Shown here one piece after another: positions 1 through 11,500 of a stretch of DNA of 64,000 nt (positions are counted from its first letter, which is position 1; each line of letters opens with the position of its first letter). Under the pieces are notes generated by a model. That model saw only the letters and a program-made list of their open reading frames with translations. It did no database searches and had not been told where the DNA came from. A program made the position numbers and the translations under genes. The DNA lies in the NCBI GenBank assembly GCA_003024785.1, contig PUQB01000128.1:379812-443811 (forward strand), read 5' to 3'. The DNA comes from Selaginella tamariscina (lineage: Eukaryota; Streptophyta; Lycopodiopsida; Selaginellales; Selaginellaceae).

Positions 1-124
1 GTCGTTGGGCAGTGTGCCGAGCGGAAAGAGGGAGGGTCATGCCGTTGTGCGAAACACCCGCACCGCCGTCGGCGACGTCGACCACCACAGAACAATCGAA
101 ACGGCCGACCGGCGCCCGTTGGTA
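1..124. other. GC-rich segment at window edge, unassigned
   Basis: This stretch is far richer in G+C and CpG than the rest of the window (for example CACCGCCGTCGGCGACGTCG). It then changes abruptly to gypsy RNase H coding sequence. An open frame runs through it, but I recognise no domain. It may be part of another repeat or of a gene into which the retroelement fragment is fused. Nothing more can be said from the window. Confidence 0.3.
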
Positions 125-132
125 TGTCCACA

Positions 133-1679
133 TTTCTAGTAATGTATTACGAGTTTGGAGGCACTATCTTTATGGTGCAAGTTTCAAGGTGTTTACAGAT
201 CACAAGCCTTTGTGTATCTGTTCACACAGAAGAGTTAAACTCTCGGCAAGCTCGCTGGATGGTTAAGCTCATGGAGTTTGGCGAATTTCCTATTGAGCAT
301 CGCGCAGGAAAGACTAACGTGGTGGCAGATGCTTTGTCACGCGTTAGGAGAGCCACAATAGTGGGAGAATTCCAAACACGCTTATGTAATGCATTAACAA
401 GGACGGTCAGTGAGTTTAGCCAAGTAGTTCAACATGCTCAAGCACAAGACGCCGAGGTGCAGGAGCTCAAAGGACAGCTAAAGCACCATTCTCATTTCAG
501 GATGGGGTTTTGTACTACAATGGCCGTGTGTACCTTCCTCGTGTGGACCATTTGATCGCCCGGAGGCTGGTCATTTTGGGGGAGGAAAACGTATGAGTTG
601 ATCAAGAGGAGGTCTACTGGAGGAATATGAAAGCTGATATCATAGAGTACTGCAGGACTTGTGACAAGTGTCAGCAAGTAAAGGTGCCCAGGGAGAAACC
701 AGGTGGGCTATTAGTACCATTGCCTATTCCAGACAGGCAATGGGCAGTATCTCTATGAACTTTGTCACCCATTTGCCAAGGACACAGAGGCAGAATGAAC
801 AGGTGTGGGTCATTGTGGACAGGTTGACAAAGTTTGTCAAGTTAGTTCCCTTGGGGAAGAATGTGAATGCATCTGAGCTGGCTACGATGTATTTACAACA
901 TGTATTTCCTATCCACGGATTTCCAGATGATATTGTAAGTGATAGGGACTTCCAAGTTCACTTCTAGCTTTTGGAGAGGCTTTTCTAAGTGCATAGAAGT
1001 GAAGCTTAAGCTGTGTAGCGGAGATCATCCCGAAACAGATGGGCAAACAGAGAGGGTGAACCAAGTTCTGGAAGATATGCTAAGGTGCACTATTAACCAG
1101 AAGGAAGGTCAGTGGGATAAGTATATTCCATTACTCGAGTTTGCTTATAATAACAGCCAGCACAGTGGCATTGGAATGAGTCCATACTATGCTATGTTTG
1201 GACGACATCCCAAGACAGCTTTTGAGCTTGGTTTAGCAAGTAAGAAGGCTCAAGGCAACATGGATGAGGAAGCTAAAGATCTGAGTGTTGAACTTGAAAA
1301 CATTCAGAGTTTATGCAAGAAGAACTTACAAGCAGCTCAGAGCCGAGCTATCAAGTTTGCTAATGAGCACAGAAGCTTCTGAGAGTTCCAGGTGGGAGAT
1401 TATGTATATCTTCGAGTGGTATTTGCCACACATGTAAGGCGGAACACAGTTGTGGCCTTACGGAAGGGACGCAATGATAAGTTGTCTCCCAGGTACTCAG
1501 GTCCTTATGAGATTCTGGAGCGTATCGGTAAGGTGGCATATCGACTACGGCTGCCAGAAGGAGTGAGGGTGCACCCAGTGTTTCACGTTAGCCAGTTAAA
1601 GAGAGTACTCACAAGGAACGAGTCCCGGGTAGATTCTTTGTGGATGTACGAGGCTAATGATACAGGACCAATTGAGTAA
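133..1679 (+). pseudogene. Ty3/gypsy retrotransposon pol, 3' half (RNase H - integrase), broken
   Basis: This is a decayed copy of the 3' half of a Ty3/gypsy polyprotein. In order it shows the end of RNase H (FTDHKPL at about 195-217, ADALSR at about 325-342), the integrase zinc-finger pair CRTCDKC at about 650-672, the integrase core with VDRLTKF at about 817-837, SDRD at about 938-949 and DGQTERVN at about 1038-1061, and the C-terminal module [20 protein letters not shown] with [10 protein letters not shown] ending near 1600. It is interrupted by several frameshifts and stops (near 220, 555, 760 and 965). The first catalytic position reads SMNF where SMDF is usual, so the expected first Asp is Asn. 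No chromodomain follows before the stop at 1679. The 5' half of the element (gag, protease, RT) is absent or lies outside the window. Confidence 0.88.
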
Positions 1680-1709
1680 GTTATACTGCCCTTGAGGACA
1701 AGGACTTGC

Positions 1710-1724
1710 TAATGGGGGGAGGAT
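1710..1724 (+). other. polypurine tract of the gypsy element
   Basis: The run AATGGGGGGAGGAT directly precedes a TGTTATGACCC start typical of a gypsy 3' LTR. It would prime plus-strand synthesis during reverse transcription. Confidence 0.6.
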
Positions 1725-2033
1725 TGTTATGACCCATATAACGAATCAAAGAATATTCCCCAAAAGGTATAAGCTAGAATATTTCTAAGGAGCTATACCT
1801 AGATCTAAGAGAGAATTAAGGGCACACTATTATTGGAAGCCTTTCTTGGAGAGCAGCGTGTGAGACTAGAGACAGCTCGGGGGAGGTCGGGTGGTATTGT
1901 GAGGGTCTCTAGATTGTACGTAGAGGTGCCTAACATATATAGGAATATATTTTCTTATATGTATTAACATATGTATGTGTGTAAACACACCTTGTGATGT
2001 GTATTTGCTAATAAATTATTGGAACTCATAACA
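1725..2033 (+). repeat. probable 3' LTR of the Ty3/gypsy relic
   Basis: The LTR starts TGTTATGA right after the polypurine tract. About 309 bp further on, the sequence TCATAACA is the exact 8-bp inverted complement, which is the expected form of LTR ends. An AATAAA-like signal lies at about 2010. The end is uncertain, because sequence from about 1930 onward also matches an inverted copy near 7.3-7.6 kb that continues past position 2033. The second LTR is not in the window. Confidence 0.45.
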
Positions 2034-2220
2034 CGCGCACACACATATATATAACTTATTAAAGAGATATAATAATAAACATTAGCACAAGTATTCATGT
2101 GCATTATTTATAAGGACAATTTACGAGTTTTACTTAATTAAGCTTAAACTATGACAATGTTTAAATAAAATAAGTATTAAGCAATAAATAGATTCATAAA
2201 TTTAAAACTAATTAATCTAA
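1930..2220. repeat. inverted repeat unit, partner at about 7290-7565
   Basis: The sequence around AATAAATTATTGGAACTC, the (AC)n tract and the following AT-rich 150 bp reappears as the reverse complement at about 7290-7565 with modest divergence. The pair brackets the left arm of the larger inverted repeat. It overlaps the end of the probable LTR, so part of it may derive from the retroelement. Confidence 0.6.
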
Positions 2221-2604
2221 ATATTTCTTTTAAAAAAATTATAATAATATATTTAATACTTTACATATAAGTTCTATATGAGATATTCCTTATATATATA
2301 AGCACTATCTAATATGATATACACATTATATTTACATGCACTGTTATCTGATAATCAACAATTACTGAAGAATATTTAATTTATGCATTACGCACCGTTG
2401 TTAATTATTATTTAATAGTCCAACAATTACTAAAGAATTTAATTTATGTATTATCACCTTGTTAATTATTATTTAATAATTAACAATTATTAAAGAATTT
2501 TAATTTATGCATTACTCAAACTTATTTAATTAGTTTGTGTGTTTTAGTAAGGTGCAAATCAACATACTAATATAATTTGCATCTAAAGATTAAAATTAAG
2601 TATC
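2221..2604. other. AT-rich spacer, no gene seen
   Basis: Very A+T-rich DNA with short internal duplications of a TTAATTATTATTTAAT-type motif between 2395 and 2500. No coding frame, RNA gene or recognisable element is seen. Confidence 0.6.
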
Positions 2605-2939
2605 TTATGTATTATTGTAAACTTAAGAGCATAAATTAATACTAAAAAAATGAATTAATTTCTATAAACCGTAATATTTCTCAAAATTATACAAACTCAC
2701 CAATAATTTAATGAATAAACCAGCCAATGACCATGTTTAATATTTTTCTGTAAAATTAAATATTTTCTTATATATATATATCACAACAACATAGAATATA
2801 ATTATATAATATAATATTACATTCACGCATTTGTATTAGTATTTAACTAATTAATTTCTTAAGTTTTTAGAATATTAAATCATTTTATAGTACTTAAAGC
2901 GTGCCATTTTTGTACATTATATTATCATGTTTATTTTTC

Positions 2940-3340
2940 AGGGGTCTCTTAGAAATGCATTGGACGCTACGATCTCTCAACGATCACGAGAATGTTGAGA
3001 ATATTCCTATTCGAATGTCATATCGTAGACTTGACCATAGGTACTGAGTATTGTATTATATATTGTTTACAAATAATTTTTGTATATTGGTTACATGCAC
3101 GAGCTAGTCCTTATATTATGTAAATTAATAATATTTAACTTGTTAGATTCGCTGGAATATTCGGTCCATGCCAACTGAAAATGGTCACTTCCAGATGAGT
3201 CCGAATATACATATATTCACGCACGCACATATGAGACACATGTATCAACATGCATGGATAATGAATTATGTTTATTTGATTAATATTGAGTTTTTCTTTT
3301 TGTTAAATACGCTAAACATGAATTTGTAGGATTTAACTCT
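2940..3340 (+). pseudogene. NUP205 exon/intron shard (left arm copy)
   Basis: The stretch from GGGGTCTCTTAGAAATGC onward matches the NUP205 exon at 19166-19438 with a large internal deletion, followed by pieces matching about 18.7-19.1 kb (for example TCGCTGGAATATTCGG). It lies on the opposite strand to the parental gene. Introns and exons are copied together, so it arose by DNA duplication rather than retroposition. It cannot encode a nucleoporin segment. The same shard is mirrored at 42040-42470. Confidence 0.75.
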
Positions 3341-3541
3341 ATATGACACTTCTGAGGTAACTACTTCAATACTAGTTATGTACATATACTGTATTACTTC
3401 CAACATAACAATGTAAAATCACATAAATTCAGTTATGAGCAAAATAACAAAGTAAAACCAGCACACTTAAGTAGGACTTCTATGAGCCTGCAAAGATAAA
3501 CTATCATTAATATACATCTGTAGTTAAGTTAAGAGTACCAG

Positions 3542-4711
3542 TTAAGAGAGTGAGAAAGGGGCCATAGTTGGAGGCATCTGAGGACGTTCGAAAAGCACCC
3601 ATAGAAATGTGATGACAGAAGAGCAGCAGGAAATGGCATTCGCAGCCTAAAAGAAAATAACAGTTACTATATGCACACACTTTTATGGATAGATGGCAAC
3701 CAGAAATAGGAAATAACAGTTACTATACACACACTTTGGATATAGCAAGTTACTTACCGCAGTAGCCCCTTGAAAGGAAAAAATTCCATGCAAGGTCCAC
3801 ATAGCAGCGTTGCCCATGCTGAAGAGTGGGAGCCACAGATTGAAGTGCAAAGGAATCTCTGACGCGATCTGGAAATAAGTAAATGATTAAAGAGAGAAGC
3901 ATATGACACAAAGACACACGTTATATATGTGTACACTTACTGCAGCGAGAAGTGGACCTACACCAGCAGAGGCCGTAGTGGCGATACCCAATCCGGATAA
4001 ACCCTCGAACAAAACTGAAGGCGTGGTAGAACGACACCACAAGGTGACGGCCCAAACAACAGACAAAAGGACAACCAGCAACCAACGACTATAGCATCCC
4101 ATTCCCAGTAGGCAAGACGGTACACATGAACAGCCTCACATAAAACGCCAAAAATATTGAGGACTGCCATGGTGCCAGTCTCGCTATCCCACGCTGGCTT
4201 CACCATGCAGACCACAAAGCATATCACACAGTTCCAAAGAGTAAGGAACAAGGCCACAAAACCAACCAGGTTCGACTCATTCTTGAAAATGCTGTTTAAT
4301 AAGCAGCATTGTAAGAACTGTGTGTGTGTTGTGTTGTATATACATATATACATGTGTTGTGTACATATATACATGTGTGTTGTGTTGTGTTGTGTATTAA
4401 AACTTACAATGGAGACAGAAAAAGGAGGATAGACCATGCGGCTGCAAGAGGCACAACTCCCCAGGTCTTGATCCAACTCACCATAGGAAGGAATGCAACC
4501 ACGGGAATGCCGATACGTGTAGTACAAAACCAGCTCCACGTTGTCTCACACCAAATCTAAAAGAGAGATACTAAAATTAAAACCCAACACATGAAATAGA
4601 AGTGTTTTTGACACAATGTATACACAAATACAAAATGTTACCGCAAATGGAGTGGATCCACGGTCGGGAAGCAATTGGCCCTCTTCTTCAACATCTGTTG
4701 CGCCATGGCGC
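3542..4711 (-). CDS. SWEET/MtN3-type sugar transporter, left-arm copy (5' end undefined, one frame break)
   Basis: SWEET proteins are small membrane uniporters built from two triple-helix bundles that move sucrose or hexoses. Exons read from the sequence are 4642-4711, 4408-4556, 3941-4291, 3758-3868 and 3542-3646 with GT-AG sites. The first bundle shows LLFLSP, then FKNESNLVGFVALFLTLWNC and VLNIFGVLCEAVHVYRL; the second shows GLSGLGIATTASAGVGPLLA, LPLFSMGNAAMWTLHGIF and AANAISCCSSVITFLWVLF. These fit the MtN3 pattern. Exon 3941-4291 needs one extra base near 4070-4085 to join the two bundles, and the right-arm copy has the same break. The first exons join in phase and are unbroken here, unlike the right copy. 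The stop at 3542-3544 depends on an extra C (GGCCCC). The exon at 4642-4711 implies at least one upstream exon that I could not fix. Family assignment is fairly sure, functionality is not. Confidence 0.68.
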
Positions 4712-4967
4712 CTAAAAAACAGCTTCAAGAAATACAAAAACAGGACAAAAACACACACACGCACACCCCCCCATACCTATTGATGATCCCCGCATGCTCC
4801 ATCTCCCTCCCGCACACACACAAACCCTCAAAATCCCTCGCCCAAATGTCTCATTTTAAGCTAAATACACAAGAGAATATACCCAGAATCAATATCTAGC
4901 ATATTCTATGAATATTCCCCCTTACAAAACTCTCGGTTTACGAATCTGTATATTATATATGGTTGTC

Positions 4968-5018
<51 letters not shown>

Positions 5019-5940
5019 ATATAGAGAGAGAGAGAGAGAGAGATATTTTACTGTACCTGGTTGCCAGCGGTCCCAGTATCGTTCACGGTGCATACCAGAG
5101 CAGGATCTCAGGGTAGCCCGGATACCATAACTAAACCATGGCTCCAGCAAAACACGAACGGGATCTCAGAATAGCCCCAAGACCATAACAAACCATGACT
5201 CCAACAAAACACGAAGACCGGAAGCAACAATGAATGAAAAGGAAGCTCTACCCACTCCCAGCATCGTATATACATCATGTGTTGTAAAGCTGCATGAAAG
5301 CCAGAGATATAACACATTTCAGAAAGACAAGGCATATATGCAAAAATACAATAATCCATACTAATAACAGAAAATTATCAAATGGAGGTTGCATACCAGA
5401 ACTTACCAAGCATGACATGTATGGATATAAAACTTGAGAACAAACATGGTATGCATAACAAGAAATGTATTCAATGTATGGATAAGAAGAAATGTATTCC
5501 ATACCTGTTTTATGCTCTAGATAACCCCCCAAACTTCTATGGTCTAGTCCCACTGGTACCAAGTTCTTTGGTGAAGCCCTTGTGCCAGTACTATTACTTG
5601 TACAGTATTATTGCTAGAGCATAGACACCAATGGCAAGGCATTGGTGCCACCCTCTTGGGGTTCTTACCACTTAGTATGAAATTTAGTAATACAAATCCA
5701 TCCCAGTACAACCACAGTTTGCATAGCTGAAGAGATATTAAGCTGTGAGAGACACCAAATGGAAAAATATATACATACCTTGTTCAGAATTCTTCTTGCC
5801 TGAACACACAAAAGAGTAACAGAACCCAAAATCAGATCTGAGTAACGGAATATACCATCCAGTAGCGGAATATACTCTCGTGTCTAATGGATATGCTCTT
5901 ATACATATGAGAATCAGGGCTGAGTCATCCCTTTAAACTT
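4712..5940 (-). other. upstream region of the left SWEET copy; possible 5' exons
   Basis: The minus strand holds open stretches bounded by plausible splice sites, mirrored in the right arm at 39.6-40.35 kb. One is at about 5057-5290 and contains a partial tandem duplication of a 55-60-bp unit (GTGTTTTGYTGGAGYCATGG). Another is at about 5540-5640. I recognise no domain. They may be 5' exons of the SWEET gene or of a separate gene. The (TC)n(TA)n(GA)n hairpin sits between them and the coding exons. Confidence 0.35.
4972..5041. repeat. (TC)n-(TA)n-(GA)n self-complementary microsatellite
   Basis: A CT run, a short TA core and a GA run form a near-perfect hairpin of about 70 bases. The same design occurs at about 40352-40430 (the mirrored arm) and, independently, at about 60727-60810. 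Confidence 0.9.
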
Positions 5941-6609
5941 AATATTTTAACAAAGGGTTTCAGTATATTAATTCTAATCTAAAAACTTAAAATATCAATA
6001 TTCTATTTAATATATAAGCCCTTAAAGCTGGCTTAAGAATTTTAAATAACAAAAATTAAAATAATATCTTATACAACAATACCTAAGATGGGTGATATAA
6101 TTTAATTATGTTATACAAGTATGTTCTGCACAGTGTTAATTCCATTAAAAATGTTACTTCTGCATACAAATAAATTGAAATTTATTTACTTAATTCTATA
6201 TGACTAAAAATATATTTAAATATATAAATATGAGCTTAATATTTTTGAGTCCAAATTTTCAAATTAAAATTATAAAAGAAATATTATAAATTGTAAATTC
6301 TGAATTTCATTACATAATAAATTATTTTAAATATAATGTGTAATATAATATAAACATTACAAATACAGAGATGCAGTGTACATTGTATATATAAATTCAA
6401 ATACAACATACAATTTAAAACACAATGTTTATTACTTTTTTATTGTGATAAGTGGAGTTTATATTTGAAGCAGTATATATTTTAACGATGTGGTTTTATT
6501 AACACATACAAATGTTAATATAAAGTAACATTTATGTATTAAGAATTTAAAATTGAACTTGAATGTTTAAAAGATGAAATTGTATTGTGTAAGTCATAAT
6601 AGAATATAC

Positions 6610-6649
<40 letters not shown>

Positions 6650-7215
6650 TTAGTAAGTAATATTCATAAGTAATTTGATGTGAATTTTTAATAAGTAAAG
6701 TATAAAGTAAGTTGTACAAATTATAAAGATTTTAACACTTTAAAAAGCTTTTTTATGAGTACATAAAGTTTTTATAAAAAAACAAACATAAAATTTGGTT
6801 GGACATATTCTTTTATATAATATGAAAATATAAGGATCCTTAATAAATAAATAGTATATAATTAAAAATTTATTTCTTTATTAACTATTATAAGTAAACT
6901 ATAATATTTTATTATGCACTATTATAAAAAGTTAGATTTTGACTTTGATAATAAAATTAGTGATCTTATTAAAGTTGGTGATTTATTAATGAATAACATT
7001 ATATTATTGTTTTAATTAATTATTAAACGATAATATTTTAATTTCACGATATGTACACCGTTGAAGAGTAAAGTTTAAAATATATTCAAAATTGAATTAA
7101 TAACTCAATTTTTATTTTGAAATTTTTAATGAAAAAACATTGAATAACTATAAAAAATTGTTATAAAAAACATTTAAGATGTTCTTTAGAAAAAATTATA
7201 ATAATTTTAATGATA
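5941..7215. other. AT-rich DNA inside the left arm, no gene seen
   Basis: About 1.3 kb of A+T-rich sequence with a (TA)n run at about 6615-6645. No long frames, splice-like exons or RNA gene signatures are visible. It is mirrored at 38203-39480. Confidence 0.6.
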
Positions 7216-7289
7216 GTAATTTTACTGGTATATGTGTGTATATATACATACATGCTTGCACATAACTTAGATACTAACAAAGATAAAAT

Positions 7290-7565
7290 TTGATACGTAA
7301 GTTTATAAATTTATGAATCTATTTATTGCTTATTACTTATTTATTTAAACATTGTTGTAGTTTAATATTAATTAAGTAAACTCATAATTTGTTGTTATAA
7401 ATTAATATGCACATGAATACTTGTGCTAATTTTATTATTATATCTCTTTAATAAGTTATATATATGTGTGTGTGTGTTTACGAGTTCCAATAATTTATTA
7501 GCAATACACATCAAAGGTTGTTTACACACATACGTATGTTATACATATAAAAAAATATTTCCTAA
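7290..7565. repeat. inverted copy of 1930-2220
   Basis: The reverse complement of 1930-2220 is readable here, including the GAGTTCCAATAATTTATT and (TG)n segments. Together with its partner it brackets 2.2-7.3 kb. Confidence 0.6.
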
Positions 7566-8540
7566 TATAATATTATACATTTTTTAAAAAGTCACGTGAA
7601 GTTCTTCAAGGAGATTTTTTATGGTTTTCCATATTAAATAATTATCACTCTGGTACATATGCACATTGAATAAGCAATACATGAATGAAAAAAAACAATG
7701 TTTGTAAGATTAAAAATTAAGTATCTTATGTATTATTATAAACTTAGAACAATATTATACTTAAGAAATTAATTAATTTCTTAACCATTAGTTATAAACC
7801 GTAATATTTCTTAAAATTATACAAACTCATCAATAATTTAATGAATAAACCAGCCAATGAATATATTTCTCACCATGTCTAATAACTTTCTGTAAATTAA
7901 TATATATCTAATATATATCACAACAACATAGAAGAATTATATAATATGATAATATATTTTGATGTAATATAATATAATTTATGTATTATAATATACGGTA
8001 CCGTATTGTTCACCACATACAAACACATGCGAATCTAGATAAAATAAAATATAGTAGTCTTTAAATGTGTATATATGGATATGAGAATATACATTAATGA
8101 CATATTTCATTATATTCTAAAACTAATGAGTAAAAAAGTACATATGTAAAATCAATATGTATATTTATATAAAGCGCTCTCTAATATTGACATGTAATAA
8201 AGTTAATTAAAATTAACAACGGATTAAACATGTATAAACTAAAACATATTTAACTTATGCATTATACAAACTTGTTTAATCAGTGTGTGTGTGTGTGTGT
8301 GTGTGGTGTGTGTGTTATAAACTGCAAAGCAACATATTAGTATATACATAATTGCATATCAAAATTTAAAATGAGGAAACAATAAATATAACACTTTTCA
8401 AAATTAAATATTAAATATCTTGTATTATTATTATTATTATAAACTTATGAATACTTAAAACCGTTAATTAATTAATTAATCATTAGTTATATATCATAAT
8501 ATTTCTCAGAATTATGCATACCCACGAAGAGTTTGCGATT
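7566..8540. repeat. direct copies of the NUP205 3' flank, AT-rich
   Basis: The block at about 7710-7980 (TAAGTATCTTATGTATTATT through CACAACAACATAGAA) repeats 2590-2820 in direct orientation. A more diverged third copy runs from about 8400 into the NUP205 terminal exon at 8541-8640. A (TG)n tract is at about 8285-8312. No independent gene is seen. Confidence 0.65.
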
Positions 8541-11500
8541 TCAACGAGTAAACAAGCGATGAATATGTTTCACACCCCGTCCAACCTTTTCCTGTAAATT
8601 AAACATTTTCTTAATAATTATATATATTAATATGTATAAACATATCCATTAGTTATCTACCATGTAGAAATACTTTAATTAAATATATATCAATCTATTC
8701 TGCTAAAAACTATAACAAGACCACAGATACAGACAAGTATTAGGAACCAAACTAACTAGAGAGAGAGAGAGAGAATGAAATCAAATATAAATTTACTGTG
8801 AGTTAATCCACTACTGTCATATCTATATTCATGTACAAAAGTATAACATATCCATATATATATATATATATTATATATATATACCTCTTTCAAAGTCTCA
8901 AGCTTCTCGTAAGTAGGGAGTAAATTCTGGCCGAGTGAATCAAGTTCTGCTTTGTATGCCTCAACGATTCCTCCATTCCTTTTGACGCTTGTTGTCTACA
9001 TTTATATATATTATATATATATAGACGACTTATAACCGGTAATATATGTGAGAGATACTATATGTATGTTGTCTGTGTCACGGTTAATTGCTTTAGATAT
9101 ATGAAACTTCTATATATTATTAGTTCATGGTTTAATAGGCACACACAGACACACACACAAGAATGAGAAAAAACTGAAAGAAAAGACTTACATGGACTCA
9201 GCATGAAGGTAAATAATTTTCAAGTGCTTGCTCCACGATAATGAGTAAATAAGATCTTTGATTTCTCACGGATACTCGCAGCTGTGCACATTTCCACCAT
9301 TGCCATGTATCTCCTGCATATGTATATATAAATCAATATATGCGTATATGCAAGGACAGAAAGATAATATATAACCATCTGCATCTTCGCTCGTTAAAAT
9401 ATAACACCACGCTCGACCAAAATCATTTATCGTCTTATGCTCGATATAGCATACAAATATATATAGTAAATCAGTATATACACACGTATCACATATAACA
9501 GAGACATACATGTACTGCACGCATCTACCATCATACATATGACATATAGAAAAGCTATATAATAGTAAAATCTTATACCTACATCTATCAACAGTTTTTA
9601 TGCAGATGTATAACGCATAATACACACACCTACGTGTGCACACACACACACAACCTTTTACGCATGCTTTCGGTTTCATGGCTTCCTTTGAACCTCCATA
9701 GAACTTTGATATTGCATCGACTTCCTGCCTTGTAAGCTCGTTTATATCCGGAAGCTGCATGCGAATCATATGAACACACATATTAATGTATGTACCATCT
9801 ATTTATAATGTGGAGAGAGAGAGACACACACACACCTTGGCCACAATAAGTATCTTCTCCTCAACTGAGGTTTCCAGATCCAATGCAGCTTGCTCAAGAA
9901 GATTAGAAACGAGCTTCAAAGAAGGTTGCCTTTGCCTTCCCAATGTGTAATGTCTTGTCGACGGTCCGTAGTCTGACAAGAGTATGTTCAGTTACTGATC
10001 AATTACAAAATATACTTATACACAAGGAATACAATACACACATACAAGGGAATGTATAAAGCTCTCAAACTATATATATCTGTGTGTGTGTGTGAGTTTA
10101 TACAACAAACCTAAACCGTGTGTGTGTGAGTTTATACAACAAACCTAAACCGTGTGTGTCGCGTGTATTGTGAGTATATATACGATTGTTTATGACTTAC
10201 ATCACTTCCAGAGAGATGTAATCTCATGCCTTGTTTGCTAACCACGTGTGAAGATAAGAAATCAAATTAGCTCTTAAACGCGTCACAAGAAGCTCCATCT
10301 TCTTTGCATCCTATAAACAAACAAATAATAGTAGTATAGATAAACACTAATATTAAATAGTCAAATGCACACACATTAATATATAGACAAACACACAATA
10401 ATACGCATATATACACCGATACACACACACACACACACACATCATGCAGGGCATATATTCTGAAAATAATACATCAACTTCTAAGAAATTAACACACACA
10501 CACACACACACAAGCTACCTCAGGAGAGATTTTCTGTATTTTGGGACTGCCCTCTTACAAGTTGGATTATATTTAATTCGTGACTGGGTATCTTGTGCAA
10601 AGTAAATATATGCCAAGTTAAACATCCCTTGTTTTAAAACCGAACTCCTCGGAATCCTCCATCGGCCATACCTTCAATGCAAAACATCAGAAAACACACA
10701 CACACGTCTATCATGTGAATCTGTATATGTACACGTGGCGTTTGTGTGTATATATATATATATGCATATTTATGTTTATATAGCTAAAATAAGTTAGAGA
10801 AAATATAGCAGTATGTAGCCATGTGTCTATGCGTTTGTATATGGACATGTTTGTAAGTGTGCCCATGTGCGTGTATATGTATTTTCATCTCTGCGTTCTA
10901 TGTGTATCTCTACTCGCCTTTGTCTACGTTTGCACATAGACATGTACATATATATTCTATACACACAAAAGATATATATACAAATAATGTAAAATACTAT
11001 ACATAATAGTACCTTGGATAGAATTGCTGTGACCAAGTCCAGCTCTTCTAGATCACCAAGATGGCCTTTTGTACCATCGTCTCTCAGAACACGGTCAATT
11101 AAACCGTGATGAAGTTTAACAAATTCCAAAATTTCCAAAGTAACATCGTCACGATCCTGTAAACCAGTTAATATATGTTAATATATTATGTACATAGAAT
11201 ATATATCTTTATACTGTTATACAGTTAGAGAAGTATTAACTTGTGTACTATATTGTGATTTAACTACAAGAAACAAGCGTGCGTGTGCGTTTGTACGTAC
11301 AGTAACTGGTAAAGTAGGAAGATTTACACGTCTTTGACTTCGGAAAAAAGGGGCATATTCAAACATAAGAGGAAATACTACATTTTGACATAAAGTGTAA
11401 AAATAAGCTCTTATTATAGTGCATGTTTCCGAGAGTTATTTGTACATATATGGCTATAACAGTATTTTTGAATATACACTATAAACTGGACTATATTTTA

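Larger units (their letters stand above)
2605..7215. repeat. left arm of large inverted repeat (about 4.6 kb)
   Basis: This block matches the reverse complement of 38203-42746 essentially end to end. It carries, in mirrored order, a NUP205 shard, a SWEET gene copy, a (TC)n(TA)n(GA)n hairpin and about 1.3 kb of AT-rich DNA. The copies differ by scattered substitutions and small indels, so they are not an identical assembly duplicate. Boundaries come from where alignment by eye is lost: TATGTATTATTGTAAAC outside and a TTTAATGATA tract inside. Confidence 0.85.

Noticed and set aside
4157..4560. Plus-strand frames opposite the SWEET exons
   Set aside because: Antisense shadows of the minus-strand SWEET gene, which has matching splice phases and transmembrane patterns.
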